Shown here in pieces: positions 19,791 to 30,570 of a stretch of DNA of 64,000 nucleotides (positions are counted from its first letter, which is position 1; each line of letters begins with the position of its first letter). This DNA comes from Symsagittifera roscoffensis. Lineage: Eukaryota > Xenacoelomorpha > Acoela > Convolutidae. A program made the translations under genes and the position numbers. The notes beneath the pieces are model-generated. The model was not told the DNA's origin. It searched no databases and saw nothing but the letters and a program-made list of their open reading frames with translations. The stretch lies in contig NC_087067.1 in NCBI RefSeq assembly GCF_963678635.1, positions 34,437,509-34,501,508 of the forward strand. The letters are read 5' to 3'.

Positions 19791-20035
19791 ATGGCTAACC
19801 ACAACCGATATGCCGTCCACAATCCCAACTGAAAGGATTTAGAGTACGACTTGACTTCGCAGAAAAGGACTTCGTTGAACTAGACCAATGACCACCTCGA
19901 TGTTCAAGTATACGTACAGATCCGAGTTACAAGGCATCCCCTCCACGCACAATCTCCACGCCATTCCCAGACGAGGTTGAACACCAAAACAAGTTCTCTA
20001 CATAATACAGAAAAACCCGTCATAGCATACCATTT
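19791..20035 (+). pseudogene. ORF7 remnant, small conserved 3' ORF
   Basis: The ATG and frame match the intact 80-93 codon ORFs of elements 2 and 3 (MA-x-x-NRYA-x-HN start, VQVYVQI in the middle). In element 1 two in-frame stops interrupt it. It lies between the 3' untranslated region and the polypurine tract, where complex retroviruses place accessory genes. The predicted product is hydrophilic, rich in Asn, His, Arg and Gln, with no recognised domain. Confidence 0.45.
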
Positions 20036-20227
20036 TGAAATCAGATTGATTTCGTTGGGAAACACAGTCGTTGTCACAAGAAGACACAACGATTAATGCC
20101 CCAAACTCCAGCGTCCTGGAACTTCTCTAACAAGAAGAACCGGACAAGAATACGATGTTCGCCCAATACCAACGTTCATCATCCATCCTTTGAATTGCAG
20201 AAAGATATTTCTAAAAAACTCTGTAAA

Positions 20228-20238
20228 ACCCGGATGGG
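20228..20238 (+). promoter_or_regulatory. putative polypurine tract
   Basis: ACCCGGATGGG immediately precedes the 3' LTR. CCGGATGGG is identical at the matching place in elements 2 and 3. It is short and broken by a T, so it is weaker than a classical tract, but position and conservation support a plus-strand primer role. Confidence 0.5.
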
Positions 20239-20648
20239 TGGAACCTGATCCAAACTACATTTTATGATTGGATAAATTAGATATTTTACCACTGTAAAGT
20301 ATTTAATATTAACCAATCACGATCCATCTAACTAACAACCCTCTTATTTGTAAGTGCTGAAATTACTTGTATCTTCAGCACCAGAGAGATTTGAATTTAA
20401 CTTAAAAATTAGTTGTCTCTCCAAGAGAACTTCAACAGCCGCAACAAACCAGTATACCCTAGATCTATTGAGCCTAGCAGAGACTAGTTAAACATCCTGA
20501 GACTAGAAAGTATAAGAGTAAGATTAGGATCGGTATTAGACTAAGAAGCTGCACGAATCTATCCGGCCGAAAATAAGATAGCGTGAAGAGCAGACGGTGT
20601 ACCCTATCCGAAATTACTCTATGAGTTAACCACATCGGTCCTAACTCA
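20239..20648 (+). repeat. element 1 3' LTR
   Basis: This 410-bp LTR matches 2530-2939 with 11 substitutions and no indels. It ends AACTCA and is followed by the TTTA target-site duplication at 20649-20652. Two of the substitutions damage the internal palindrome at 20354-20381. Confidence 0.93.
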
Positions 20649-20652
20649 TTTA
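20649..20652. repeat. target-site duplication TTTA, right side of element 1
   Basis: TTTA follows the last base of the 3' LTR and matches 2526-2529. Confidence 0.75.
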
Positions 20653-21275
20653 TCGCGAAAATTCTTCTACATTTGGGCCGTCTCTGTTACAACGTTTCCA
20701 GGCTCGTCTTTGCTGAAGGCGCTGGTGTCAAATTTTTTCGCTATCGTTAATTTCACTGGATAAAAAGTCAGCCAGCTTGTTCACAATTTATTTATTACTA
20801 CTGATTTTTAGTGCCTTAAGGTAGTACCGTTTGACTTTGGTCGGTTTAGTGTACGATTTGAGCTTAACTCGGATATTTGCAGGGACAATTTTGTTAGCTG
20901 AGTCCAAAATTCCTTCATGCTAGTTTGCGTCTACATTTGCGATAGATGACCACCATTGAGCACTCACCATTATAAAGTGAATTTATTTTACCTGTGTTTG
21001 ATCGCCATGAAGGGAGACTGAATGAATTTTAAGTGAAAATGTTCAAAATGTTTGACTGGACAAAGTCTGCGAGTCTATCGCTAGTGTTGTTGCGATGGTC
21101 AATTCTGAATCCACCAATATATTGCCACTCAGCTGGAACAGGTTCTCTTAGTTTATCAGTCAATTCAACGCCTATAACTTTAAAAATTCCTTCCATGGCC
21201 TGCTGTTTCAATTAGGAGAGCTCATGCTAATAAAATTTTTGTCGCTTTCTTCGCTCGAAGTCCCGGTTGACGAAT
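20653..21275 (-). other. host spacer with unassigned exon-like minus-strand frames
   Basis: This 0.6-kb host segment separates the tail-to-tail elements. On the minus strand, 21211-21029 encodes 60 residues (VIGVELTDKLREPVPAEWQYIGG...) preceded by an AG acceptor-like site. A second frame at about 20920-20785 encodes ILDSANKIVPANIRVKLK..., and a third lies near 20740-20670. Their composition is protein-like and they could be exons of one decayed or split host gene. I recognise no family. Confidence 0.3.
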
Positions 21276-21655
21276 TGAGTTAACTTCTAAGGTTAACTCA
21301 TAGAGTAATTTCAAATAGGGTACACCGTCTGCTCGTCACGGTATCTTATTTTTGGCCGGATAGATTCGTGCAACTTCTTAGTCTAATACCGATCTTAATC
21401 TTACTCTTATATCTCTTAGTTTCAATAGATCTAGAGAGTATACTCGTTTTGTTACGAGTCGGTCTCTTGGAGAAAGCAACTAAGTTGTAAGTTAAATTCA
21501 AATCGCTCTGGTGCTGAAATTACAAGTAATTTCAGCACTTACCAATAAGTGGGTTGTTAGTTTGATGGAGTGTGATTGATTAGTCTTTAATATTTTATAG
21601 GGATAAAATATCCAAATTATAACCAATAATAAATTATAATTTGGATCTGGTTCCG
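21276..21655 (-). repeat. element 2 3' LTR
   Basis: This is the reverse complement of the family LTR, shorter than the 410 bp of element 1. The perfect 13-bp-arm palindrome is at 21511-21538. The outer end reads GGTTCCG where other copies have GGTTCCA. Confidence 0.9.
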
Positions 21656-21807
21656 CCCATCCGGAGTTTACAGAGTTTTTTTTTCTTCAACTTCTATCTG
21701 TAATGGAGGATGGATGATGGTCGTTTGTAATTCGCAGGCATCATTTCTATTCCATTCTTGGAGGAGAAAGCTCCAGGAAGCTGGAATCGTAGATGTCATT
21801 CTGTCAT

Positions 21808-22089
21808 TCAACAATGACTGTGACAGCCAACAAAATCAATCCGATTTCCAAATGGATTGTTATGATCGTTTGTTCTTGTTCGGCGTTGAGAACTGTGTTT
21901 CGATCTTGTTTGGGAATGGCGTGAAGCTCGAGTTTGGAGGGAATGCCTGATAACTCGGATCTGTACGTATACTTGAGCATCGAGGTTGTCATTTGTCTGA
22001 TTCAATGAAGTCCTTTGCTTCGATGTCAAGTCGTACTTCAAATCCTTTGAGTTGTGGTTGTGGGCGGCATATCGGTTATGTTTAGCCAT
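21808..22089 (-). CDS. ORF7, intact copy
   Basis: An open frame of 93 codons starts at an ATG (22089) shared by all copies. The product is hydrophilic, with NRYAAHNHNSKDLKYDL near the N-terminus and VQVYVQIRV in the middle. Element 3's copy ends after 80 residues, so the last 13 are variable. It sits about 150 bp from the LTR. Conservation of start and frame in four copies supports a real small protein; its function is unknown. Confidence 0.5.
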   Translation of the reverse strand: MAKHNRYAAHNHNSKDLKYDLTSKQRTSLNQTNDNLDAQVYVQIRVIRHSLQTRASRHSQTRSKHSSQRRTRTNDHNNPFGNRIDFVGCHSHC

Positions 22090-23236
22090 TCTGTGGATTG
22101 AGTTTGACGGGGTAGTCTTAGTTTTTTGATGCTCGTCTTCAAGATTGTGTATGATCCATATTACTGCATTATATAATTTACATAAACAAATTTTTAGTTA
22201 GTTCTGTTTTTAGTTATGATTTGTTATTAGTATTTATCACAAAAGCTTTTAATTCAGTTCTGTTATTTTTAAAGAGTTACTCACACTTGAGTAGCTCTTG
22301 TCAAAAATAGGGAGTGGGTCACAAAGCGTGGTTTTCTAGCACGGTGGGTTAGGCCGGCTATAAAGCATGCTCAGGACGTCTTCTTCTGGTGGCTTAGGCC
22401 AGGAGTGAGGGTATGATTTAAAGCTGGTTTTTTATGGGGTCCTGTTTTGTGTTAACCTTTTATGTTGTGTTTGTTACTGGTTTTTCCTTTTGTTGTTTTG
22501 GTTGCGCCCTTTTCTCAAAAATCAATTTGTTTGGTTTGGGTTTGTTTTTCGACTTTTTGGTGTTTTATTCTTTCTTTTTTAGACATATCGATAGTCTTAA
22601 AAAGAATAAATTATCTAGTTCTTTGAGCTGTTTTGATCCTGTTTGGGCACCGTGGGTTTTTTTCTTAGTCATGCTGTTAGTTTGTGGTTTATGTTGTTTA
22701 GTAAGCTGCGTTGTTTAGTTTGAGTTATTATATAATTCCTTTCCAACCGGGTTAAAAGAAAGTTTGAAACTTGTTATTACTAGTTTGAGTAGTTGTTAGT
22801 GAAAGTTAAAACTTGAAATCATTATTTTAAACAATTCGTCGTGGGCGAGCTGTGCGAGTGGGGATAGAATTTGTGTGCGAGTGAATTCAAAAGGTTAGTA
22901 CTGCTTTTTGTATAAATTTACTATTGAAACATTTAAATTTACTGTTTTGTGGGGATTGAACTTATTAAATTACTTTCATTGTATTTAGATTTACTGCATT
23001 GGGGGAAAGAACTTATAGATTAATTTAGTACTTTCGGAGAAGAAATTTTACTGCATCATTCATTGCGGTTTGTTAATAGAAGTTTAAAAATTTTGAAAGA
23101 TTTTGTAATTTCATTTGATTTTCTGTTTGTAGATGATCGTGATCTAAAGACTAAAGAAAAAGAGAAAACGTTTGATAAAGAATGGTTGATTTTATTTTGA
23201 ATTTGTTAGTTTTTAAATTATTTAATTCAAACTTAC
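22090..23236 (-). other. element 2 3' untranslated region
   Basis: This is the counterpart of element 1 18624-19790. It contains the paired GGCCTAAC-type repeats (about 22330-22400) and the intron-like segment with GTAAGT and CTTTTTCTTTAG at about 23140-23236. The plus-strand frame at 22434-22718 is a shadow. Confidence 0.5.
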
Positions 23237-24430
23237 TTAGTCATCGGGAAAGAATCCATGAGGGAAGATATCGTGTGTAGCATCAGATATAGTTAGTAAC
23301 TTTGCTAACATGCAAAGGATGTTTTTAGTATGAAGCAGTGGCCAAAGCATTTGGAGTGCCTTAATGGTCTTTAGTTCTTCAGTGCCAATGAAAACTCATG
23401 AGTTGTCTTCTGAATTAGGTTAAAAAGCTTGTGATTATACTTAGAGTTGTGGATAAATTCTAAAAATGAAACTTCGAGATGTTGTCGGGATTCTTCTACA
23501 TTGAAAGTCTTGGTTAGTGGACAAAATATATACATTTGGGTTATGGGGTCATAGTTACGAAGGATGCCTTAAAAATTAGTATTTTTAATGCAATATGTGA
23601 AATTAAGAAAAAACGGTGATGTGTATTTAGAGCTAATAAATTGATATCGGTGATGGGGTTGTCGTGATGGTGTATGTCAGTCAAATTGATTTTGTATGAA
23701 TTTATAATAAGTGTAATTATGTGTCTGTTTAATTCTTAACATGATGTCGTGTGAACAGTGCAAATCTCGATCTTTGGGAGTGAGGAAGTGAAAGGTTGGT
23801 GAGAAGGTTTCAAATTTTTTGTAAATTGATTCATAAGCTTGAATGTCAATAAGTGCTTCTGAAATGATCATGTTTTTATCTATTGAGCTGAGTGTGAAAA
23901 TGTAAGGTGTTCGGATGAAATTTTTCGGTTAGTCGCGGGTTAGGGAACTTGTCGTCATCGAGGAATTGATCTTGGTTAGGTCGGATAGTATTATGGTTAG
24001 GGTGTGAGGGTGTTGTACTTGCTGTTGCAGTGTGATTAGGTTGTTTAGTTCGTATGATATTTGTGTGTTATCTGGGGAATTGTTGTTGGAGCGTTCATTC
24101 GTAAAAGGGGAGTATGTTGGTGTCACTTGGGAAATATGAGAGAGAGTAGAGGGGGAGTCAGTTTGAGCTTGAGAGTGGATGGGTCGAAAGGGTATTGAGA
24201 AAATGTTGACGGGCTGGGTTTGCGAATTTGTCAGGGGTTTCTAAGTCTGAATTGTCGGGAAGTTGTGTGAAAAACTGCGACGTCTGAGTTAGCATCAGAA
24301 TCCACGCCGGATGATGTGTTAATTAGGGGTGATTCAGGTGGCGGCAAAGCAAAAAGTAGGATGACGGGAATGGGGTTTAAGATATTGGCTGGATGGGAAA
24401 TTGACCGGTGAAGGGATCCAACTTGTCAGC
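23237..24430 (-). pseudogene. ORF6 remnant of element 2
   Basis: The frame begins after the env TGA (24431-24433) and ends at a TAA at 23237-23239. Fragments matching element 1 are LITLQQQ (about 24030), LHCSHDIMLR (about 23740) and the C-terminal PHGFF region (about 23260). A deletion of about 545 bp joins the low-complexity part to the globular part near 24000. A stop follows early in the N-terminal part. It is not functional. Confidence 0.6.
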
Positions 24431-26340
24431 TCATCGTGGGCTCGACAATTGACTATTTTGAGATTGAAAATTTCTGGTATGGGGCTGTTCGATTGTTTGT
24501 TCATATGTATTGTCGCTTTGAGATTGTTGCGTTACTATATGATGAATTGGTCTTTGTATATAATTAGGTCTTGAACTTGTGATATTTGTGAGTGCTAAAT
24601 TTCTAAAATTTCGTGGTATTAGTGATAATGGGTGATTATGATGTAGGCTTGGTAATCGTGGTGCTGTGGGTGATGCGTTTGTTTTGGGTTCTGATTCGTC
24701 ATATGTGTTTGGTGTAGTTGATATTTTTGTATTATTTTTTTTTATTTGTGCATCTAAAAGTATTTTGTTTACTGATGTAGAAAAATTCCGAAAAATCCTG
24801 CAAAGAGTATGCGTGCTACACTTGCTTTTCTGTTGACTTGTGTATTTATTGCGCATACGTTATAGATTCCAATCAAGAGAGAGAAACGAAATCTGATAAA
24901 ATTAAACATTGCGTACAATATAGTCAATCTTTCTAAGATATAGTAGGGCCATCCTAGAAAGGCAAAACCTAAACTAAAAAAACTAAACTTACAAATGTGA
25001 CTTACAACAAAAAACTAAAAAACAATGATTGGTGATACATCCTGTGGTCAATATTTTTTGCCATTGAAATGTTATCTTAAATGTCTTTCAATTAGCCGCT
25101 GTAATCTTGTGCGTAAATGTCTGAAAATCCTGCTGTTTCTGCAAGTTTAGGTAAATTTTGATCTATTGATTGTCGTTGTATTGTGTCCCTTTTTGTAAGT
25201 AGTTCGTGAAATTGTTGTGTACGAATGTGGTGTTGTATGTCTGATTTTGAGTAGATGCCGATCGATTGTAAATCGATATTCGGATTGCTTTGTTCGGAGT
25301 GGTTTGTTGTATTTGCAATCAAGTTCTGTTTCTGGGTATAATTGGAAACTTGTTAATTTATTCTCTAAATTGTGGATGTTTCTAAATTTATAATAAGTAG
25401 CTCTAATTTGGTCAGGGTTTACATCTGCAAACGGGATTGATTCAATAAAATACACTTTTGGTGAAATTTTATCATTCTAGCGTGTATTTTTGCTACTTGA
25501 AACATTGTGCAGGTTTCTTCGGGAAACCAAACAATGGTTGCTTGTGTGCGTGTTGTAGGATCGCAATATCCTTGGTCGTTTTTGCAAGGGAGTCTGATTC
25601 CTTGGTAGAGTAATGTGTCATCTTTTAAGTCGCGTTTAAGTTGTATTTTTTCAAGTTGTATTTTCCAATCGAAAAACATTATTTCTTGGTATCCTTTTTT
25701 CTTTGTATGTGCTTTGCAGTATGAGGGATTATTTATTCCAATGAGTGGTATCCAATTTTTATCATGAAGATCGTATGTTTATTTTCCATGTGCTTCATGG
25801 AAGGGAATTTTTGTATCTAGTCGTATGTGACCTTGGTGTTTTTCAAGTTCGGCTTGATGTGCTGAGTCTGGAAAAACTTGAAAAATTACAAGTTTTCTAT
25901 TTGTGCCTTATTTGGTTTGAGGTTTAGTCTTTTTAGTTCGTTTTTACAGTTTTCAGGGCTGAGGTGTAATATTCTTTCGATGTTACTTTGATAGAATGAT
26001 TCGTGGTCTAATCTGTTTTTATTTCCGTTTGAAACTTGTGAACAATGTACTTTCTTTTCGGAAAATGTTGCTGTAAATTTGTATCCTGTTAGTGTAGTTG
26101 CTCGGGCTTTTGAGTATAGTGTAGCTATTGTATTTGTTGTTACTATAGCGTGTGGTTCGGATTCACATTGTGTGACTTGATTTATAGCATATTTGTGTAG
26201 TGTTTTTTGTTCGTTTTCTTCACAATCATAGTGTGTTACTAATAATAATCTTGGGGTCCTGTACGAGAAGAAGGATTTTGATTTGGTTCGGAAAAAATAA
26301 GAAGAAGAAGGTGTTGAAATGTGAATATCTTTAGAATCTA
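24431..26340 (-). pseudogene. env: env remnant of element 2
   Basis: Segments matching element 1 run from the N-terminal YDC region (about 26230) through the GYCDPTTRTQATIVWF segment (25560-25520), where element 2 keeps TGG at the element 1 stop. The polar tail is at 24431-24856. About 0.75 kb of ectodomain is missing at about 25300, and the membrane region near 24860-25080 is degraded. The signal-peptide ATG is mutated to ATC. Confidence 0.6.
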
Positions 26341-27593
26341 GATGTGTATGATAATCCTGTGTATGGGTTATAAAAAGTTATGTATCCGATTGTCTTTTTA
26401 GTATACCTATCGTATTTATATATTATTTCGGTTGTTATAAATGGGGGAGGTAAAGATTGAGCTGTTGTATTTGGAGGAGCTACTGGAAAAGGGTGTTGAA
26501 CAATATTATTTAGTCTTACTGTAATTTCGAATTTTATTGTGAGACTATTTTGTTGAAGTATTTGGATGTTATGTTCTTGGATATCTTTGTGGATATCTTG
26601 TCTATATTGTAATTTATTTAGTGCCCAGTTGTGTAGTCTGCTACTTTCTTGATAATGACCAAAAAACTGTGGAGGTGCTACAAATGTATTCCAAACTAAA
26701 TGTAGTGGTATATTTTTAGAAGATTGTTCTTGATATCGTGAATCAAGATGTGTAGGAAAATTTAGGGGAAAAAGTGTTGGTTATATTTGACTCAAAGAAG
26801 GTGTTGGAGGAAAGAAAAGTGTTTCTGGTAATGTTGATAGTGTTGTATCAGATGAAACGTCAACTGGGTCGTTTACTAAATTTGGTTCATCTTGAGTGTA
26901 TGTGTGCGTTACCCAATATGGAAGACGTTCTGTAGTTGCTGGGGGATTCAAAGGATTTTCTCGGATATGTTCTGATGTGGGAGTTGAACCTAAGTAGTCT
27001 GATGGAATATTTGAAGTGCTTTGTTGTGAAGCAGCTGGGGGAGTATCTGGTAGTGTGCTACTAGAAAGGTCTAAAGGATTTAATTTTGGTGACTGAGGTA
27101 AAATAAAAAGAACTCTGGGAGTTTGAAGATTTCTGTTTCGTCTTGGATGTATAATTGTCTGTTTATTTCAAGTATATTTTGGTTTTGGCTAATGTGTCTT
27201 AGTCTGTTAAGATCTTGTTGTAGATTTGGGTATATGTTATATATTAGTTCGCATTGTGGTTCGCTCAAAGGTGCTTGGCGAACAACTGTCTCTAATGGTT
27301 CGGACAATCGTACGTGTCTTTCTTCAAAAGTATATGGATTGTCTTGGAAAGAAATGCATGTGGATGATTGGGGATTTTGGGTTTTTGTAGGTGTTGTTGG
27401 AGGTTCTTGGGACGTTGTTGGTGGGGACTGATGTGGGGGTTGTTGATTAGCAATTTTGGAAAAATTTTTAGAGTTGAGTTTTTTATGATGAAAATTTATT
27501 TTTACTTTAGTATTCTTCAAAAAAAAGAAACAAGAGAATGGTTGCTAACGCGAATGTGATGATTGCCTTTTTTATACATTTGCATACTGTCAT
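26331..27593 (-). pseudogene. ORF4 of element 2, one frameshift
   Basis: The ATG at 27591-27593 is followed by an N-terminal cytoplasmic stretch and a hydrophobic segment (ITFALATILLFLFL), which reveals the signal anchor that is frameshifted in element 1. The frame is open to about 27110, where a 1-nt difference breaks it. The rest, including the TAT that corresponds to the element 1 stop, continues to a TAA at 26331. The predicted intact length is about 420 residues. Confidence 0.55.
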
Positions 27594-28464
27594 TATGAGT
27601 GATGTTAAAAAGGTGAAAAAAATTATGAATAGTAGAAAAACATCGGTTCTACTAAATAGGTTTCGAAACATTTAAATAGTTATTGAATTATCGTACCTGA
27701 GGAGGTTATCAAGGGTTGTGGAAAGATATATAGGTACTTCGAATAGGGAATAAAAAATTTGAAAAAAGTTGCAAAAATTTTTTTAACGAATTATTAGGGT
27801 TTCTAAGGTATCAGCTAAAATTATTATGAAAAATTTGAGAAAGTTAGAAAATTTTATGAGAAAGATTGAAAATATTTGTTTAAGTTTATCGACCGTCGCA
27901 GAAGGATTCTTTTAGGAATTTTTGGGGGCTAAACTCGAGTGCGGTCGGATTATTTACTGATTTTTTGACAAGTGGGTTGGGTTTTGGCAAATTTTGTTAA
28001 GGGGTTATTTTATGGTGTCGGGGAGATCTACTTGGTGTTGTATTTTTGTAATGGAATATTTGGGGGTATCTAAGAAACAATTGTACTTTAAGCTAAATGA
28101 TCATGTGTTGTTTTTCGTCTTTAAGATAATTTAATATTTTTGCTTGGGGGGTTTTTGAGGTCTAGATTGGGAAAATATTGTTGATCATTTTACTACTTGA
28201 TAGGGGTGGGTTGTAATATTGAGATTGTATTTATTTGTAGCGGTTTGCTTATTTTTGACCTGGACGTCTTGAAGTTATAGTTATAATTATGATTGGAGGT
28301 GAATATTTGTCGGCTAATAAAAATGTGTTATTACAGATAAAGTGATAATTCGGAATGATTTCTGTTGGTTGATTTTGAACTAAATCTGTTCAAGTGTTTT
28401 CAGCATGTTATTTTGAAATGATGTATGTTCAAAATGATTGAAAAGATGATGATTGGTAATGAAA
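27594..28464 (-). other. pol-ORF4 spacer present in elements 2 and 3 only
   Basis: About 0.87 kb without a conserved ORF lies between the pol stop and ORF4. Element 1 has only about 75 bp here. A conserved CCTCAG|GTACGATAA near 27690-27705 (also in element 3 near 52770) looks like a splice donor, and a CATTTGGCC/CATTTAGC-type repeat recurs. It may carry signals for env-type messages. Confidence 0.45.
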
Positions 28465-30150
28465 AGTAAAGTTGTTTTTGAAATTCAATTTTCTTCAATG
28501 TTTTAGACTGTGGAATGAATGTTTTATAGTTTTTTCGTAGTTGGCTTCTAAGTCGTGATGATTCTCTATGTTCAGATTTTTCTTTTAGATCCTGTGTATA
28601 AATTTTTCTGTCATTTTCCTACGTTTTCCTTCTTTTTGAGTTATTTTTGTTTCTGGTTTTGAAGATTTTTGGTGAGCTAATTCTTTTTGTTGGGTCGGTT
28701 TTGAATTCACATGTTTGTCAGTGTTTTGATTCTGTTCAATTTTTGAATTGTTTTGAAAAACTTTTAAACTTGTAAAAGAATATAATTGAGTTCCTATTCT
28801 TTTGGATAATAAAATAACAGGTTATTTCGATGCTGAACAATTTTTTTTACTTGAGTCAGTAAGTTTGTATGTTACATCAGTGGGTTTATCAATTATTTGA
28901 TATGGTCCTTTTCGGAGTGGTTAAAATTTTTGGAAATTCCTTTTTGTGTTGTGAAGTTTGGAATTAAAACAAAAGTTCCGATTTTAAATCTGTTGCCATG
29001 TGAACTGTGAATTGATTTGGTTATTTATGTTTTGTCTTTGCAACATTTTTTTTGTTATTTTTTGATCATTTTCCTCATGTTTTTTTTCTCTATTTAAAAT
29101 CCATTCGGTGTGTGGACCGGAAGCTATTTTTAAAATTTGTGGATGATGAAAGTGAACTTCACCATGGGTATGTAGTGGTGAATTTTTTTTCCAACGTCGA
29201 ATTTAGATGTGGTATAAACTGTTGGAAACCTTAATGGTAAATCGTCTAAGTTTTCAAATTCATTCTGTGTTATTTGAGAATGTTGAAATTTGAACATTGT
29301 CAAGAATTTTTGTTGTTTTTCTGAATAGTGTGATTTTTTGAATGTTGGTTTAAAATAAGGTGTTTTTTTTGTGAAATAGTCTGTGTTTCTCTTTTCGTTG
29401 CTTATTATATTGTTTATTGATAATTCTTCGTCAAGAAAAGTTGATTGACAGATATCTAATACTTGTAATATTTATTGTACTCTGTATGATACTTCTTTTG
29501 TAGGAGAAAGTGTTGCATTGGTTTCACAATATCCTAGAGGTAGGGTTATTTTATTTGGTTAATTTTTGTATACATGGAGAGAAATAATGTCAGATTTGGA
29601 GTTTTCATGTATTTTAGGGATGAAATTGTTACTTCAAAAAATTTAAGAACTGGTCTAAATTCAAGGTCAGACATGAAGAGGTGTTGTCTGTTTTGATTTT
29701 TCTCATATCGATGAACTTGTTTAATCGGGAATTCAAAAGTATATCCTGAGAGTGGTTTAAGATGTTTTCTTTCTTTATTATAAATAGGGTAAAATTTTAA
29801 GAAAAATGGTGGTTGATTGTTCATTCTTTGGAAGAATGTTAAAGCGGTGTAATGCATTCTTGTAAATTTATCTTTTTTTAAAATAAATTTTGCTGTCCAA
29901 TATATTGATAATTACTATGCATTTAGTAATGAATGGAATTCCAATGATTTTGTGTTTTATATCTGTGATGTGGAAGGTTTGTTTAAACGGTTTATTTAAG
30001 AGTTTATTTTGTTCCATTGTTTTAGTGGGAACAAGGAAAAGTTGGATTTTTCCTTTTTTTGTTAAAGTTGAGCCATGTGCTGTTGCTAGTCTACTGGCTG
30101 TTTTCACAGTTGATAGTTTTGGATGTAAAATTTTGATTTAATTCCAGGTT
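28465..30150 (-). pseudogene. pol: pol remnant of element 2 with large deletion
   Basis: The integrase C-terminal and basic tail region (28465-29180, minus) is fused near 29175-29195 to the N-terminal RT region. A short shared sequence (AATT-x-x-CCACTACAT-like) at the junction points to microhomology. All catalytic RT, RNase H and integrase residues are lost. The pre-RT and protease C-terminal part follows at 29546-30107. Confidence 0.7.
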
Positions 30151-30570
30151 GGAATATTGATGATATTCGATTCTGCTCCAGAGTCTATCAAAAAGTTTAT
30201 TTCAAGGTCTGGTGGTTGAAACTCTTTACTTTTTGAACTTTCTAAAAGAAATGGGATTGTCCAAATTTTTTCTTTTGGTGGTTCTTTTGGTATGTTTTGT
30301 TAAATGTGATTTGTACTAGAACATAGTACTTGTTCTTTTTCAGGTTCGTGTAATGTCGTTTTTTCATTTACTTTTTGCTCGATTAGTATGTTATTACTTC
30401 TAGGTCTATTTTAAAAATCTAAAAGAAGTTCTAATTGATTTTCATAGACATGTGAATGAACTGATTTTTCAAACGTAACAGTTTTATAGTCATTTTCAAC
30501 TTCAATCATGTTGACTAAAATTGTGTTTTCTGTATCACTTTCACTGTCTGTAGATTCGCAATTGATGTGA
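29868..30570 (-). pseudogene. pro: protease remnant of element 2
   Basis: This minus-strand region contains the DSGAE-type sequence near 30170 and the following TLTKKGKIQ and IIGIPF segments. A stop and frame changes interrupt it. It joins the gag tail at about 30600 through a 1-nt shorter GACCCCC run than element 1 has. Confidence 0.5.

Larger units (their letters stand above)
2530..20648 (+). mobile_element. element 1: giant env-carrying Ty3/gypsy-type LTR element
   Basis: The 18,119-bp unit is bounded by two 410-bp direct LTRs that begin TGGAACC and end AACTCA, flanked by TTTA. Its order is LTR, primer-binding site, ORF0, structured leader, ORF1, gag, protease, RT-RNase H-integrase, ORF4, env-like gene, ORF6, intron-like segment, ORF7, polypurine tract, LTR. 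The PR-RT-RNase H-IN order and the GPY-type C-terminus of integrase place it in Ty3/gypsy. I count 11 substitutions between the two LTRs, so insertion is not recent. Pol is one open frame while gag, protease, ORF4, env and ORF6 carry scattered stops and indels absent from other copies. The element is about two to three times longer than ordinary gypsy elements because of the extra genes. Confidence 0.93.

Noticed and set aside
22434-22718. Plus-strand hydrophobic 94-codon frame (and 19184-19484 minus in element 1)
   Set aside because: It is antisense to the element 3' region and hydrophobic only because of the T-rich complement; it is not conserved.
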